Of a stretch of DNA of 64,000 nucleotides, positions 28,226 to 36,253 are shown piece by piece. The stretch covers positions 744,001 to 808,000 of the forward strand of contig NZ_JAALXT010000003.1 of the NCBI RefSeq assembly GCF_011634775.1, in the 5' to 3' direction. How positions within the stretch are numbered: the stretch's first letter is position 1; each line of letters begins with the position of its first letter. The notes beneath the pieces are model-generated. The model was not told where the DNA came from, ran no database searches, and was given only the letters and a program-made list of their open reading frames with translations. A program made the translations under genes and the position numbers. This stretch comes from Thalassoroseus pseudoceratinae. GTDB lineage: Bacteria; Planctomycetota; Planctomycetia; Planctomycetales; Planctomycetaceae.

Positions 28226-28492
28226 ATGAGAAGTTTTTGCAATGGACTATTCGTGCTCGCTTTGCTCGCGGGCAGCGTTGGATGTACCGATCAGGCTCAG
28301 CTGAACCAAGCGAAAGAAGAATTACAGGAAGAGCAGACCGAAACTCAGGAAGCGGAACAGGCGGCTCGCGAGGATGGTGTTGTGACTCCTGACGAAGAAG
28401 CAGAGGTTGAGGAGGAACGTCGAGAAACGCAAGAAGCCCGTGGCGAACATGCCGAACAAAGCGGTGATCTCATCGAAGAGAAAACGGATTGA
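28226..28492 (+). CDS. small acidic coiled-coil lipoprotein
   Basis: An 88-residue predicted lipoprotein. The signal peptide ends in the lipobox LAGSVGC (Cys at about residue 20). The mature part is almost entirely Glu, Gln, Ala, Thr and Arg in a heptad-like pattern (LNQAKEELQEEQTETQEAEQ), so it should form a long charged helix or coiled coil lying in the periplasm. Small Lpp-like lipoproteins of this type can tether or space envelope layers, but no function can be assigned. A second small lipoprotein gene follows after 76 bases in the same direction and both precede the oxidase cluster. Confidence 0.8.
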   Translation: MRSFCNGLFVLALLAGSVGCTDQAQLNQAKEELQEEQTETQEAEQAAREDGVVTPDEEAEVEEERRETQEARGEHAEQSGDLIEEKTD

Positions 28493-28568
28493 TGACAACA
28501 GCCCGATCGACAATTCCGATGTTCAACACCAGAATCAATCAAACTAATAGGCCGATTCGATCAAAGTC

Positions 28569-28745
28569 ATGAAAGGCGACTTGCCCGTGAGATTTCGAGC
28601 CACCTATGAAATCGTTTTTGTGGCATCCCTATTGTTCAGTTGTCTTGGCTGTGCCCCGGAAGGCGAAGTCGAAATCGAGGAGAAAGTTCCAGAGCTGAAC
28701 AAACCTGCCAACGCACCAACAGAGACTGGTGAAATTAAAGACTAG
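28569..28745 (+). CDS. very small lipoprotein (58 aa)
   Basis: A 58-residue predicted lipoprotein. The ATG at 28569 is followed by a basic N-region, a hydrophobic stretch (YEIVFVASLLFSC) and lipobox-like SCLGC, which leaves a mature acidic peptide of about 30 residues (APEGEVEIEEKVPELNKPAN and a TETGEIKD tail). No family is recognisable. It repeats the theme of the preceding gene, a short acidic lipoprotein before the oxidase operon, and the two may be co-transcribed. Confidence is moderate because of its length, but a signal peptide with a correctly placed Cys is unlikely by chance. Confidence 0.65.
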   Translation: MKGDLPVRFRATYEIVFVASLLFSCLGCAPEGEVEIEEKVPELNKPANAPTETGEIKD

Positions 28746-28816
28746 CCGATTCTCGCACTATATGCGAAGGGAAGCGGTGATGTGTTTTTACAGTTCACGA
28801 TGGATTGAGGTGTTTA

Positions 28817-29809
28817 ATGTTTGTTGCTCCTTCAGTGAAGGTTTCCAGCTATAGTTGGCTAGTTGGTTTGGTCGCTTTCGCGATTCCGCAATTGTTGAGT
28901 GCTGACGAGATCGCAGAAGATTCTCAATACGCCGCTGTCGTCAGGATGACTGATGACCTCAAGTTCTCTCCGGCGGTGGTTACCATCCAGTCTGGAGAAA
29001 TAGTGTTGTGGAAGAATGAACCATCAACAGTCGCCCATACTGTGACAGCCGATCCGAAGTTGGCCGAGACGTCCGAGAACGTACAACTCCCCAAAGGAGC
29101 CAGACCGTTCAACTCCGGCAAGATGGAAGCGGGCGATTCGTTCGCTCATCAATTCTCTATTCCGGGAACTTACCAATATATCTGTATTCCCCATGAACGA
29201 GCAGGCATGGTTGGCGAGATTTTCGTCAAGCCGAGTGCGGAGTTTCGGTCTGAAACGAAAGTTGCGGATGGCAGTTCGATACCTTTCGCGGAGGACGAGG
29301 CGGAGCAGAAAATGATCTTGGGCACGCACCGTCCGCCGCGTCCGGACGACTATCGCGAGGCAACAGGTTTCCGGAAATTCCTCTATTGGCTGGGGAATTT
29401 CCATCCAGCTGCAACCGATCTTCCGGTCGGAGCAATACTCGTGGCTTTCACGAGCGAAGTTTTGTTATTGGTTACTGGCAAGCCTATGTTTGGTGATATC
29501 ACGCGTTTCTGCGTCTGGTTGGCTGGGCTGGCCTCTGTGGGAGTCGCTTTTGGTGGCTGGTGTCTGGCCGGTTTTCGATTCGACGACCTAAACCGGATAT
29601 TGGATTCTCATCGCTGGTGGGGAACGGGAACCGCGCTTTGGCTCATTGTCACGATTGTATTTTCCGAAATCGCAGCCCGCAAAAAAAGCAATAGAGCACG
29701 TTGGCTGTTCCGGTCTGCACTTCTCGGGGCAGTCATCATTGTCGCTGTGACTAGCTTCTTTGGCGGCGCCATGATTTATGGTATCGACCATTATGCTTGG
29801 CCAACCTAG
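28817..29809 (+). CDS. cupredoxin-DUF2231 membrane protein
   Basis: A 330-residue fusion. After a signal peptide (to about residue 30) comes a plastocyanin-like domain with a complete type 1 copper site: H74 in TVAHTVTAD, C123, H126 and M131 in YICIPHERAGMVG. Residues about 185-330 form a DUF2231-type membrane domain with four helices (NFHPAATDLPVGAILVAFTS is the typical opening; later helices lie around WLAGLASVGVAFGGWCL, TALWLIVTIVFSEI and LLGAVIIVAVTSFFGG). The cupredoxin probably shuttles electrons at the periplasmic face. Directly upstream of the oxidase genes, it is a good candidate electron donor (inference). ATG 28817 has GAGG seven bases upstream; a TTG at 28805 is a weaker start. 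Confidence 0.88.
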   Translation: MFVAPSVKVSSYSWLVGLVAFAIPQLLSADEIAEDSQYAAVVRMTDDLKFSPAVVTIQSGEIVLWKNEPSTVAHTVTADPKLAETSENVQLPKGARPFNSGKMEAGDSFAHQFSIPGTYQYICIPHERAGMVGEIFVKPSAEFRSETKVADGSSIPFAEDEAEQKMILGTHRPPRPDDYREATGFRKFLYWLGNFHPAATDLPVGAILVAFTSEVLLLVTGKPMFGDITRFCVWLAGLASVGVAFGGWCLAGFRFDDLNRILDSHRWWGTGTALWLIVTIVFSEIAARKKSNRARWLFRSALLGAVIIVAVTSFFGGAMIYGIDHYAWPT

Positions 29810-30045
29810 TGAGAGCCTGTAATGCCTACATGTCTTCGAATCTCTTTTGACAACCAACAAACTTCCGGCACTCGATCGGAGAATTCCCCTGAGCAAGTGC
29901 GTTTTGTTTCCCGGGATATATCCGGTATGGCAATGGTTTCAGTTTGCTAGTCGACGCGAGCTGACATCGCTTGAGATTCTTAGCACTCTTGTATTTTCTG
30001 TGACAGCGACATGGATGCGATATTTTGTTGTATATAGTTCAACTC

Positions 30046-31140
30046 ATGTCTTTTAGAAACCGACTTATCGGATTTGCCTTGGGAATGGGCTGCAGTCTGA
30101 CAGGGTGCCGAGGCCCTCAGTCAATGTTCAAGAACGCTGGGGAGGAGGCTGCAGCAATCGTCAAGCTGTGGTGGGTTCTCTTCGGCGTCGGGCTGTTCGT
30201 GACCTTAATTGTCGTTGGCATTCTCATTGCAGGATGCTTACGGAATTATCAGGAGCGGACACCTCCGGTCGCAGAACAGAACCTTCGGCACGCGCTGGTA
30301 ATCGGCGTGTCGACTACTGTGATCCTGTTGCTTGGAATGTTGGTGGCAACACATATTTACTCGCAACCATTCGCGGGTGATTGGGAGGAATCGCCCACAA
30401 TCTCTGTCGCGAAACATTCGCGTGATGCCTCGGCGAGCGACGCGGCGGAACCGGAGTACCAGAGCCTTACCATCGAGGTGACGGGGAAGCGTTGGTGGTG
30501 GTCAGTTGCGTACTTGAACGAGTCGGGAGATCGGCTTTTCGAAACGGCCAATGAAATTCACATTCCCGTCGGCGTGCCGGTGCGATTACGTCTAAGGTCC
30601 GACAATGTAATTCATAGTTTTTGGGTGCCTAGTCTCGGCGGGAAAGAGGATCTCGTCCCGGGCCGCACGAATTATCTCTGGCTTGAGGCTGGTCAACCTG
30701 GAGTTTATCGAGGACAGTGTGCGGAGTTTTGTGGACTTCAACATGCCAAAATGGCCTTTGACGTCGTAGCTGAAACATTGGAAGACTTCACAGATTGGGT
30801 GGCTGTCCAAGAAGCCTCGGCTCGGGAACCACAGACCGACATAGCCCGACGTGGTCGAGCGGTGTTTCGGGGATCAGCCTGTGCCAACTGCCATACCATT
30901 CGCGGTGTATCCTCTGTCGCACACGTTTCCTCTCAATCCTTGCGTGCCGTGGGACCGGACCTCACGCATCTGGCCAGTCGGCGGAGTTTGGCTGCAGGCA
31001 CGCTACCCAATCGTCGCGGCCATCTTGGCGGATGGATTGCCGACCCGCAAAGCATCAAACCGGGAAACTTGATGCCATCGGTACCGCTGGCCGCCGAAGA
31101 TTTTCATGCCCTGATGCACTACCTGGAGACACTCGAATAG
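30046..31140 (+). CDS. coxB: cytochrome c oxidase subunit II with fused cytochrome c domain
   Basis: A 364-residue caa3-type subunit II. The N-terminus looks lipoprotein-like (LGMGCSLTGC). Two membrane helices follow (WWVLFGVGLFVTLIVVGILI and VIGVSTTVILLLGMLVA). The periplasmic domain carries the binuclear CuA site: His in NVIHSFWVPSLGGKEDLVPG, then C225-x3-C229-x3-H233-x2-M236 in CAEFCGLQHAKM. The C-terminal 90 residues are a class I cytochrome c with CANCH (C279, C282, H283) and distal Met in NLMPSVP. It receives electrons from soluble carriers and passes them to CoxA. The ATG at 30046 is chosen over a TTG at 30025. The stop TAG shares its last base with the GTG start of coxA, so translation is coupled. 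Confidence 0.93.
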   Translation: MSFRNRLIGFALGMGCSLTGCRGPQSMFKNAGEEAAAIVKLWWVLFGVGLFVTLIVVGILIAGCLRNYQERTPPVAEQNLRHALVIGVSTTVILLLGMLVATHIYSQPFAGDWEESPTISVAKHSRDASASDAAEPEYQSLTIEVTGKRWWWSVAYLNESGDRLFETANEIHIPVGVPVRLRLRSDNVIHSFWVPSLGGKEDLVPGRTNYLWLEAGQPGVYRGQCAEFCGLQHAKMAFDVVAETLEDFTDWVAVQEASAREPQTDIARRGRAVFRGSACANCHTIRGVSSVAHVSSQSLRAVGPDLTHLASRRSLAAGTLPNRRGHLGGWIADPQSIKPGNLMPSVPLAAEDFHALMHYLETLE

Positions 31141-33023
31141 TGGCAGAAGCACCCCCGCCAATCGATCAACTGACGAAAACCTGGCAGGCCCCGCCCGGCC
31201 TGTGGGGGTGGCTCAGGGTGGTCAACCAGACGAACATTGGCCTTCGCTACATCATCACCGCATTCGTCTTTTTTCTCGCTGCGGGTGTCCTCGGAGTCGT
31301 CATCCGCATGCAGCTGGCGGTTCCCGAGAACGATCTGATTGGGCCGGGCTTGTATAACCAAGTATTCTCGGTCCATGGCATCACGATGATGTTTCTGTTC
31401 GCCATTCCGATGGTCGAGGGTTTGGGCGTCTACTTAGTCCCCCTAATGATCGGCACGCGCGATTTAAGTTTTCCCCGACTGAGTGCATTTAGTTTTTTTG
31501 TATTTCTAATCGGTGGAGTTGTGTTATGGATTGCGTTCCTGATCGGATCGGCTCCCGATGCTGGTTGGTTTGATTACGTCCCTTTGGCACTGAAGGAATT
31601 CTCGCCATCACACCGGATCGACGTCTATGCCACTGTCATCACTTTTATTGAGATTTCGGCCTTAGCGGCCGCCGTCGAGCTGGTCGTGACTATCTTGAAA
31701 CAACGGGCTCCGGGGATGTCGCTGTCAAAGACGCCTCCCTTTGTCTGGGCGATTCTAGTCACGGCGGTGATGATTATCTTTGCGATGCCCGGCGTCATTG
31801 TTGCGAGCGTCATGCTCGCACTCGACAGGATCGTGGATACCAAGTTCTTCTATCCCGATGCCGGTGGCGATGCCTTGTTGTGGCAACACTTGTTCTGGTG
31901 GTTTGGTCACCCGGAGGTCTATATTGCTTTTCTGCCGGCTGCGGGCGTTGTTTCCACGATTATTCCCGTCTTCTGCCGACGCCGATTGTTCGGTTACACC
32001 GCGGTGGTCTGTTCCATCGTGGCAACGGGGATGATTAGTTTTGGTCTGTGGGTCCATCATATGTTTACCGCTGGTCTGCCGACGCATGCCTCCAGCTTTT
32101 TCACTGCTGCTAGTTTAACGATCGCGATTCCATCGGGCATCCAGATGTTCGCTTGGATTGCCACCATTTGGGGAGGAAAGCCCGTCTTCAAGACGCCGTT
32201 CATATTCTGTTTAGGGTTCATCGCCATCTTTCTACTGGGCGGCATCACAGGAGTGATGGTTGCTACGATTCCTTTTGATAAGCAAGTGCACGACAGCTAC
32301 TTTGTAGTCGCACATTTTCATTATGTACTTATTGGTGGCGTCGTGTTTCCACTTGTGGGGGGACTCTACTACTGGTTTCCCAAATGGAGCGGCCGATTGT
32401 TGTCGGAGCGACTTGGCAGGCTGAACTTCTGGTTGATGTTTGTCGGTTTCAATGTGTGCTTCTTTCCGATGCACCTGTTAGGTTTTCTCGGAATGCCGCG
32501 GCGAGTCTACACGTATCTGCCTGAACTTGAGTGGAACTCCCTCAACCTGTGGGCCACGATCGGCGCTTTCGTTTTGGCATTGGGTTTTCTGGTCTTTGTA
32601 ATCAATGTGGTATGGAGTCTGAAGTTCGGTACTCAGGCGGGAGATAATCCCTGGGAAGCCGATACATTGGAGTGGTTCGCAGCCTCCCCTCCCGCTGCAT
32701 TTAATTTCGAGGAAATTCCACGGGTGGCCAGCCTCAATCCCTTGTGGGACTCCCCGCAAGAACAACCGTCCGCGGCGACTCGCGGTATGCGTACCGACCG
32801 CCGCGAAGTCCTCGTGACCACCGTTGAGCAAGCCGACCCTCAAGCAGTGATTGTCTTACCGGGACCAACGATTTGGCCATTTCTTCTAGCCGTTGCGATC
32901 GCAATTGGTTTCATCGGAAGCATATTTCATCCCGTGTGGTTCGTAATCGGATTCTTTGCGACCATCGTGGCTGGCATCGGTTGGTTCTGGCCGCAAAGAC
33001 CATGGGGGACGGGGAAAGACTAA
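31140..33023 (+). CDS. coxA: cytochrome c oxidase subunit I
   Basis: A 627-residue heme-copper oxidase catalytic subunit. It starts with GTG at 31140 overlapping the coxB stop. Twelve core helices carry all metal ligands: heme a His in VHGITMMF (about residue 79), CuB His with the cross-linked Tyr in WWFGHPEVYIAFLP (about 256), the HH pair in VHHMFTAG (about 304), and the heme a3/a His pair in VAHFHYVLIGG (about 391/393). The Glu of HPEVY marks a D-channel A-type oxidase. The C-terminus is extended by roughly 100 residues with two more hydrophobic helices (WPFLLAVAIAIGFIGSIF, WFVIGFFATIVAGIGWFW), resembling a fused subunit IV-like segment. It pumps protons while reducing oxygen at the cytoplasmic membrane. 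The coxC ATG overlaps its TAA. Confidence 0.95.
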   Translation: MAEAPPPIDQLTKTWQAPPGLWGWLRVVNQTNIGLRYIITAFVFFLAAGVLGVVIRMQLAVPENDLIGPGLYNQVFSVHGITMMFLFAIPMVEGLGVYLVPLMIGTRDLSFPRLSAFSFFVFLIGGVVLWIAFLIGSAPDAGWFDYVPLALKEFSPSHRIDVYATVITFIEISALAAAVELVVTILKQRAPGMSLSKTPPFVWAILVTAVMIIFAMPGVIVASVMLALDRIVDTKFFYPDAGGDALLWQHLFWWFGHPEVYIAFLPAAGVVSTIIPVFCRRRLFGYTAVVCSIVATGMISFGLWVHHMFTAGLPTHASSFFTAASLTIAIPSGIQMFAWIATIWGGKPVFKTPFIFCLGFIAIFLLGGITGVMVATIPFDKQVHDSYFVVAHFHYVLIGGVVFPLVGGLYYWFPKWSGRLLSERLGRLNFWLMFVGFNVCFFPMHLLGFLGMPRRVYTYLPELEWNSLNLWATIGAFVLALGFLVFVINVVWSLKFGTQAGDNPWEADTLEWFAASPPAAFNFEEIPRVASLNPLWDSPQEQPSAATRGMRTDRREVLVTTVEQADPQAVIVLPGPTIWPFLLAVAIAIGFIGSIFHPVWFVIGFFATIVAGIGWFWPQRPWGTGKD

Positions 33024-33637
33024 TGTCGAGCGAACTGATTGATGTCAGCACGTGGACTCGCTTTCACGCCGACAAGAAGCATCCATTTTGGTGGGGGATC
33101 CTTTGCCTGATCGTCATTGAGACGACGGTGGTGTTCGGGTTTCTCCTCAGTTTTTTCTATCTCTGGATTGTGAATACGGCTGAAGGCCGAATGGGATGGC
33201 CACCTGGGAACACCGACCCACCGGTGCTTTATCCAGGCATCAATACATTGCTATTGATAATCTGCTCGCTGGCCATGTGGTATGGCGGGGTGGTGATGGA
33301 ACGCGGCAAGAATTGGATTTTCTTCTGGACCGTTGTCGTTTGTTGTATTGCTGGGGGTCTAGTCGCTTGGCTGCGATGGCTTCAATTTGCCGCATTACCA
33401 TTCGCATGGAATGACAATGCCTATGCCGCTCTCGTATGGACGATGACTGGCTTTCACCTCATGCATGTGACCTCCGCGATCTTGGGCACCGCCGTGATCG
33501 GCTGGTTCGCAGCCAAAGGATTCTACACCGAACAACGACGCCTTGGCGTTCAAGTCGACACGATCTATTGGTATTTCGTTTCTGCAATCTGGATTCCAAT
33601 TTACATCGTGCTCTATTGGATACCGAGATGGACCTAG
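33023..33637 (+). CDS. coxC: cytochrome c oxidase subunit III
   Basis: A 204-residue subunit III of the short bacterial type with five helices. Characteristic segments are HPFWWGILCLIVIETTVVFG with the conserved Glu of the family, WPPGNTDPPVLYPGINTLLL, TGFHLMHVTSAILGT with the conserved His, and the terminal YWYFVSAIWIPIYIVLYW. The ATG at 33023 overlaps the coxA TAA (TAATG), so translation is coupled. Subunit III stabilises proton delivery to CoxA. The length is shorter than mitochondrial-type subunit III (about 260) but normal for caa3 types. Confidence 0.92.
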   Translation: MSSELIDVSTWTRFHADKKHPFWWGILCLIVIETTVVFGFLLSFFYLWIVNTAEGRMGWPPGNTDPPVLYPGINTLLLIICSLAMWYGGVVMERGKNWIFFWTVVVCCIAGGLVAWLRWLQFAALPFAWNDNAYAALVWTMTGFHLMHVTSAILGTAVIGWFAAKGFYTEQRRLGVQVDTIYWYFVSAIWIPIYIVLYWIPRWT

Positions 33638-33641
33638 AAAC

Positions 33642-33992
33642 ATGAATATGGAAGAGCAGAGCCAACACCGTGAACTATTACTTTGGACGGCACTCATTGC
33701 TCCAGCGATTGGCTGGTTTGTACAATTGACGGCCAATTATACGCTTGCCGCATACGCATGTGTAAACGATCGTATGTGGATACTGCATACGATCAGTCTC
33801 GTCGCAATAGCGCTTGCGGGAATCGGAATCTGGAGCGGCTGGCGATGTTGGCGTGTCGGCTACCAACCGCGTCGTGAACCGGAACGCGGTACTGTATTCT
33901 ATACGGAAGGATCATTACTGCTAGCATTGATGTTTCTACTCGGAATCCTAGCTAACGAACTTTCCAATTGGTTACACAATCCATGCCTATAA
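33642..33992 (+). CDS. small membrane protein in oxidase operon
   Basis: A 116-residue protein with three predicted membrane helices (residues about 14-36 ALIAPAIGWFVQLTANYTLA, 45-66 ILHTISLVAIALAGIGIWSG, 90-108 LLALMFLLGILANELSNW). It lies four bases after coxC, and its last ten bases overlap the start of the next cytochrome gene, so it belongs to the operon. The position corresponds to where small subunit IV-like or assembly membrane proteins occur in other oxidase operons, but the sequence does not let me name a family. An accessory subunit or assembly factor is the likeliest role (inference). Confidence 0.78.
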   Translation: MNMEEQSQHRELLLWTALIAPAIGWFVQLTANYTLAAYACVNDRMWILHTISLVAIALAGIGIWSGWRCWRVGYQPRREPERGTVFYTEGSLLLALMFLLGILANELSNWLHNPCL

Positions 33993-34399
33993 TAGTTCGA
34001 CTCAAGAAACGATACGCACTGCGAATGCTAGTCGTCGGATTTCTGCTTTTCTCTCTTTCCGCATGTAACTTCGGGGATGACGAACTGTTGCCTAGCAATT
34101 CTCCTCAAGCACAGGCCGATCACGGACAGACACTTCTGTTTGCCTACGGCTGCGCCACTTGCCATACAATCTCAGGGATTTCAGACAGTCCTGGCAATAT
34201 TGGACCGCCGCTGACCGATTGGAAACGCCGAAAGTATATCGCGGGTCAGTTGCCCAATGAACGAGAGATGTTGATCCGTTGGCTGATGGATCCGCAAGAA
34301 GTGGAACCCGGCACAGCGATGCCGGATTTGGGTGTAACTGAAGACGATGCCATTGATATGGCGGCCTACCTATACAATCAATGGGAGATACAGCCATGA
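33983..34399 (+). CDS. lipoprotein cytochrome c (monoheme)
   Basis: A 138-residue membrane-anchored cytochrome c. The signal peptide ends in the lipobox LLFSLSAC. The mature domain has the heme motif CATCH and the later segment GPPLTDWKRRKYIAGQLPN, with an axial Met in GTAMPDLGV and a C-terminal helix EDDAIDMAAYLY. It would pass electrons to the oxidase. The domain is closely similar to the C-terminal cytochrome of CoxB and to the second cytochrome of the next gene, so the three seem to derive from one duplicated module. The ATG at 33983 overlaps the previous stop; a second ATG at 34025 is also possible. The stop overlaps the next start (ATGA). Confidence 0.88.
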   Translation: MPIIVRLKKRYALRMLVVGFLLFSLSACNFGDDELLPSNSPQAQADHGQTLLFAYGCATCHTISGISDSPGNIGPPLTDWKRRKYIAGQLPNEREMLIRWLMDPQEVEPGTAMPDLGVTEDDAIDMAAYLYNQWEIQP

Positions 34400-35268
34400 A
34401 GACAAGATGGATCGTGCTCGCAACACTGAGTGGCGCGTTAGTGCTAGGCGGTCTCGGAGCGTTTCTGTTTCTTCATTCGGGTCTCTACAATATCGGAGCA
34501 ATCCACCAGCATCTTCAGATGGAGCGAACGCTGATTCTGACCCTCAAACGGAACTCGGTCGAAGCCCACGCCCAGAATCTTGAAGTGCCCGAACTCAACA
34601 AACCGCAGTTAGTCCGTCGCGGCTTTGTACTTTATCGCAAAAACTGTGTGGCTTGTCACGGGGGACCAGGCGAGCCCCGCTCTCGCATTGGCATGGGGCT
34701 CAACCCGAATCCTCCTCCATTGGAAAAGGCGGCCGATCGATGGACATCAGCCGAAATCGCGTGGATTATCACACACGGACTTAAAATGGCCGGTATGCCA
34801 GGGTTCGCGATGGGCGAAGAACCCAAAGATCTCTGGGCCATCACAGCGTTCGTGATGAGGCTCAATACGCTCACTCCCGCCGAGTATCATGACATGCTGG
34901 CTGCCACAGAGGACGACGGTGCGAGTGAAGAAGTCGCTTGGTTGGCTCCTGAACAAGGTTGGCAAAAGTTGGCAGACGAGGGAAATAAGAGCCGAGGCAA
35001 GGATTTGACTCGCAAGTATGGTTGTGGAACTTGCCACCAGATTCTCGGCATCAATGGAGCCAACGGCGCCGCGGGGCCGCCACTAACGAATTGGGGAAAA
35101 CGTCATTACATCGCCGGCACACTGAATAATTCCCCACGTCACCTCGTGACTTGGCTGAGAAATTCTCAAGACGTCGAACCGGGAACTGTCATGCCGAATC
35201 TCAACATTCCGGAAGACGATGCTTGGGATATCGCCGCTTATCTCCTTGCACTTGGTCGCGACGACTAG
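34396..35268 (+). CDS. diheme cytochrome c
   Basis: A 290-residue diheme cytochrome c held by an N-terminal membrane helix (WIVLATLSGALVLGGLGAFL). The first heme motif is CVACH in LYRKNCVACHGGPGE, followed by KMAGMPGFAM with an axial Met. The second is CGTCH in KYGCGTCHQILG, followed by GPPLTNWGKRHYIAGTLNN and VEPGTVMPNLNIPEDDAWDI. It likely carries electrons from a quinol-oxidising complex to the oxidase. The ATG overlaps the preceding TGA by four bases, so it is the last gene of the operon. A short hairpin (AGACCG/CGGTCT around TATTA, 35267-35283) directly at the stop might end transcription, though the T tract is weak. Confidence 0.9.
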   Translation: MKTRWIVLATLSGALVLGGLGAFLFLHSGLYNIGAIHQHLQMERTLILTLKRNSVEAHAQNLEVPELNKPQLVRRGFVLYRKNCVACHGGPGEPRSRIGMGLNPNPPPLEKAADRWTSAEIAWIITHGLKMAGMPGFAMGEEPKDLWAITAFVMRLNTLTPAEYHDMLAATEDDGASEEVAWLAPEQGWQKLADEGNKSRGKDLTRKYGCGTCHQILGINGANGAAGPPLTNWGKRHYIAGTLNNSPRHLVTWLRNSQDVEPGTVMPNLNIPEDDAWDIAAYLLALGRDD

Positions 35269-35430
35269 ACCGTATTACGGTCTTCTGTGTCCGCGGTGAG
35301 CGCGTAACGTCCAGTGTTTTACTGACGTCCACGAGACAGAACCCGCCACGGTGGAACGTAAACTGCTCTAGGAGTCACCACAGTCTTTTGTCCCCATCGG
35401 TTGGTCAGGACGGATAGATAGTTGCATACC

Positions 35431-36246
35431 TTAATTTGTCTTGATGAACGTTTCCGGAGCCTGTAACTGTTCGGGATGTTCCTTAGCAAGTCGAACATAT
35501 TCGTCAATGCAGGGTGGACAGCAGAACTGATAGACGTCTCTGTTAATGACCCACGTGCAGTCGGGATTGGCTTTGGTTTGAGTGACAGGGCAGATCGTAT
35601 CGCCGGGTTTGGGACGCGGATCGTGCTTTGGCTTGAAGCTGCGATACTTCTGCGATGCCGTCGTGTGACCGTTTCTGCGGATATCTTCCCATGTATACTT
35701 TCCCGCGGGTGACAAGTAGAGGTCTCGGGCTTCCTGCTCACTCACGCTGCCAGGCATTTTGACTCCGTGATCCGTCAACTCGAAGATAGCGTGATAGCGA
35801 TGTCCCCGGATATGGAGGTTCGGAATTGTTGCGGAGATTGCAGCATTCATGTCCTTCGATGAAAGCGTGCCTGAAAAACACGACGTCGTTCCCGGTGGAT
35901 CACCCGGTTGTGGAGCCGGATTGAGAGTGATCGTCTCCTGACTGTTTTGCTGATCGGCTTTGAAATGGGCGGTTAGGTTTTGTTGATCGACCGCGAAAAC
36001 TTGTGTTGGGTCCGCACCGAGTGTGTAGAGTCGGATTCGGCCATCGTCTTCCATGACGAGGTCTAAGTGATAACGTCCCTCTGCGAGGGAAAGCCGTGGC
36101 ACTCCCGACCCAACTGGGGGATGTTCATCGGCCACTTCATACTGATCACTTGGGAAGAAGCGTGTGAGGATCCATAAACTCAGTAGTAGGCTGGCAACCA
36201 GAGGGAGTCCAATCCTTTCTAACACTGGGGCACGAGGGCGGCTCAT
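35431..36246 (-). CDS. membrane-anchored protein with C-terminal Cys-rich metal-binding domain
   Basis: A 271-residue protein with one N-terminal membrane helix (IGLPLVASLLLSLWILTRFF). A periplasmic domain follows that resembles the metal-efflux-associated beta domain found in planctomycete RND-type partners (SLAEGRYHLDLVMEDDGRI, GHRYHAIFELTDHGVKMPG). The C-terminal 60 residues form a YHS/TRASH-like zinc- or copper-binding module: DTICPVTQTKANPDCTWVIN then YQFCCPPCIDEYV. It lies seven bases downstream of ctaG in the same direction, so a role in copper supply to the oxidase is plausible (inference). The start at 36246 is chosen because the TM helix begins soon after it; the frame extends to 36312 without support. 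Confidence 0.78.
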   Translation of the reverse strand: MSRPRAPVLERIGLPLVASLLLSLWILTRFFPSDQYEVADEHPPVGSGVPRLSLAEGRYHLDLVMEDDGRIRLYTLGADPTQVFAVDQQNLTAHFKADQQNSQETITLNPAPQPGDPPGTTSCFSGTLSSKDMNAAISATIPNLHIRGHRYHAIFELTDHGVKMPGSVSEQEARDLYLSPAGKYTWEDIRRNGHTTASQKYRSFKPKHDPRPKPGDTICPVTQTKANPDCTWVINRDVYQFCCPPCIDEYVRLAKEHPEQLQAPETFIKTN

Positions 36247-36253
36247 TGTGAAC

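Noticed and set aside
35267-35290. Strong rho-independent terminator after the diheme cytochrome gene
   Set aside because: The stem has only six pairs and the following sequence is not a T run; noted as weak in the gene entry instead.
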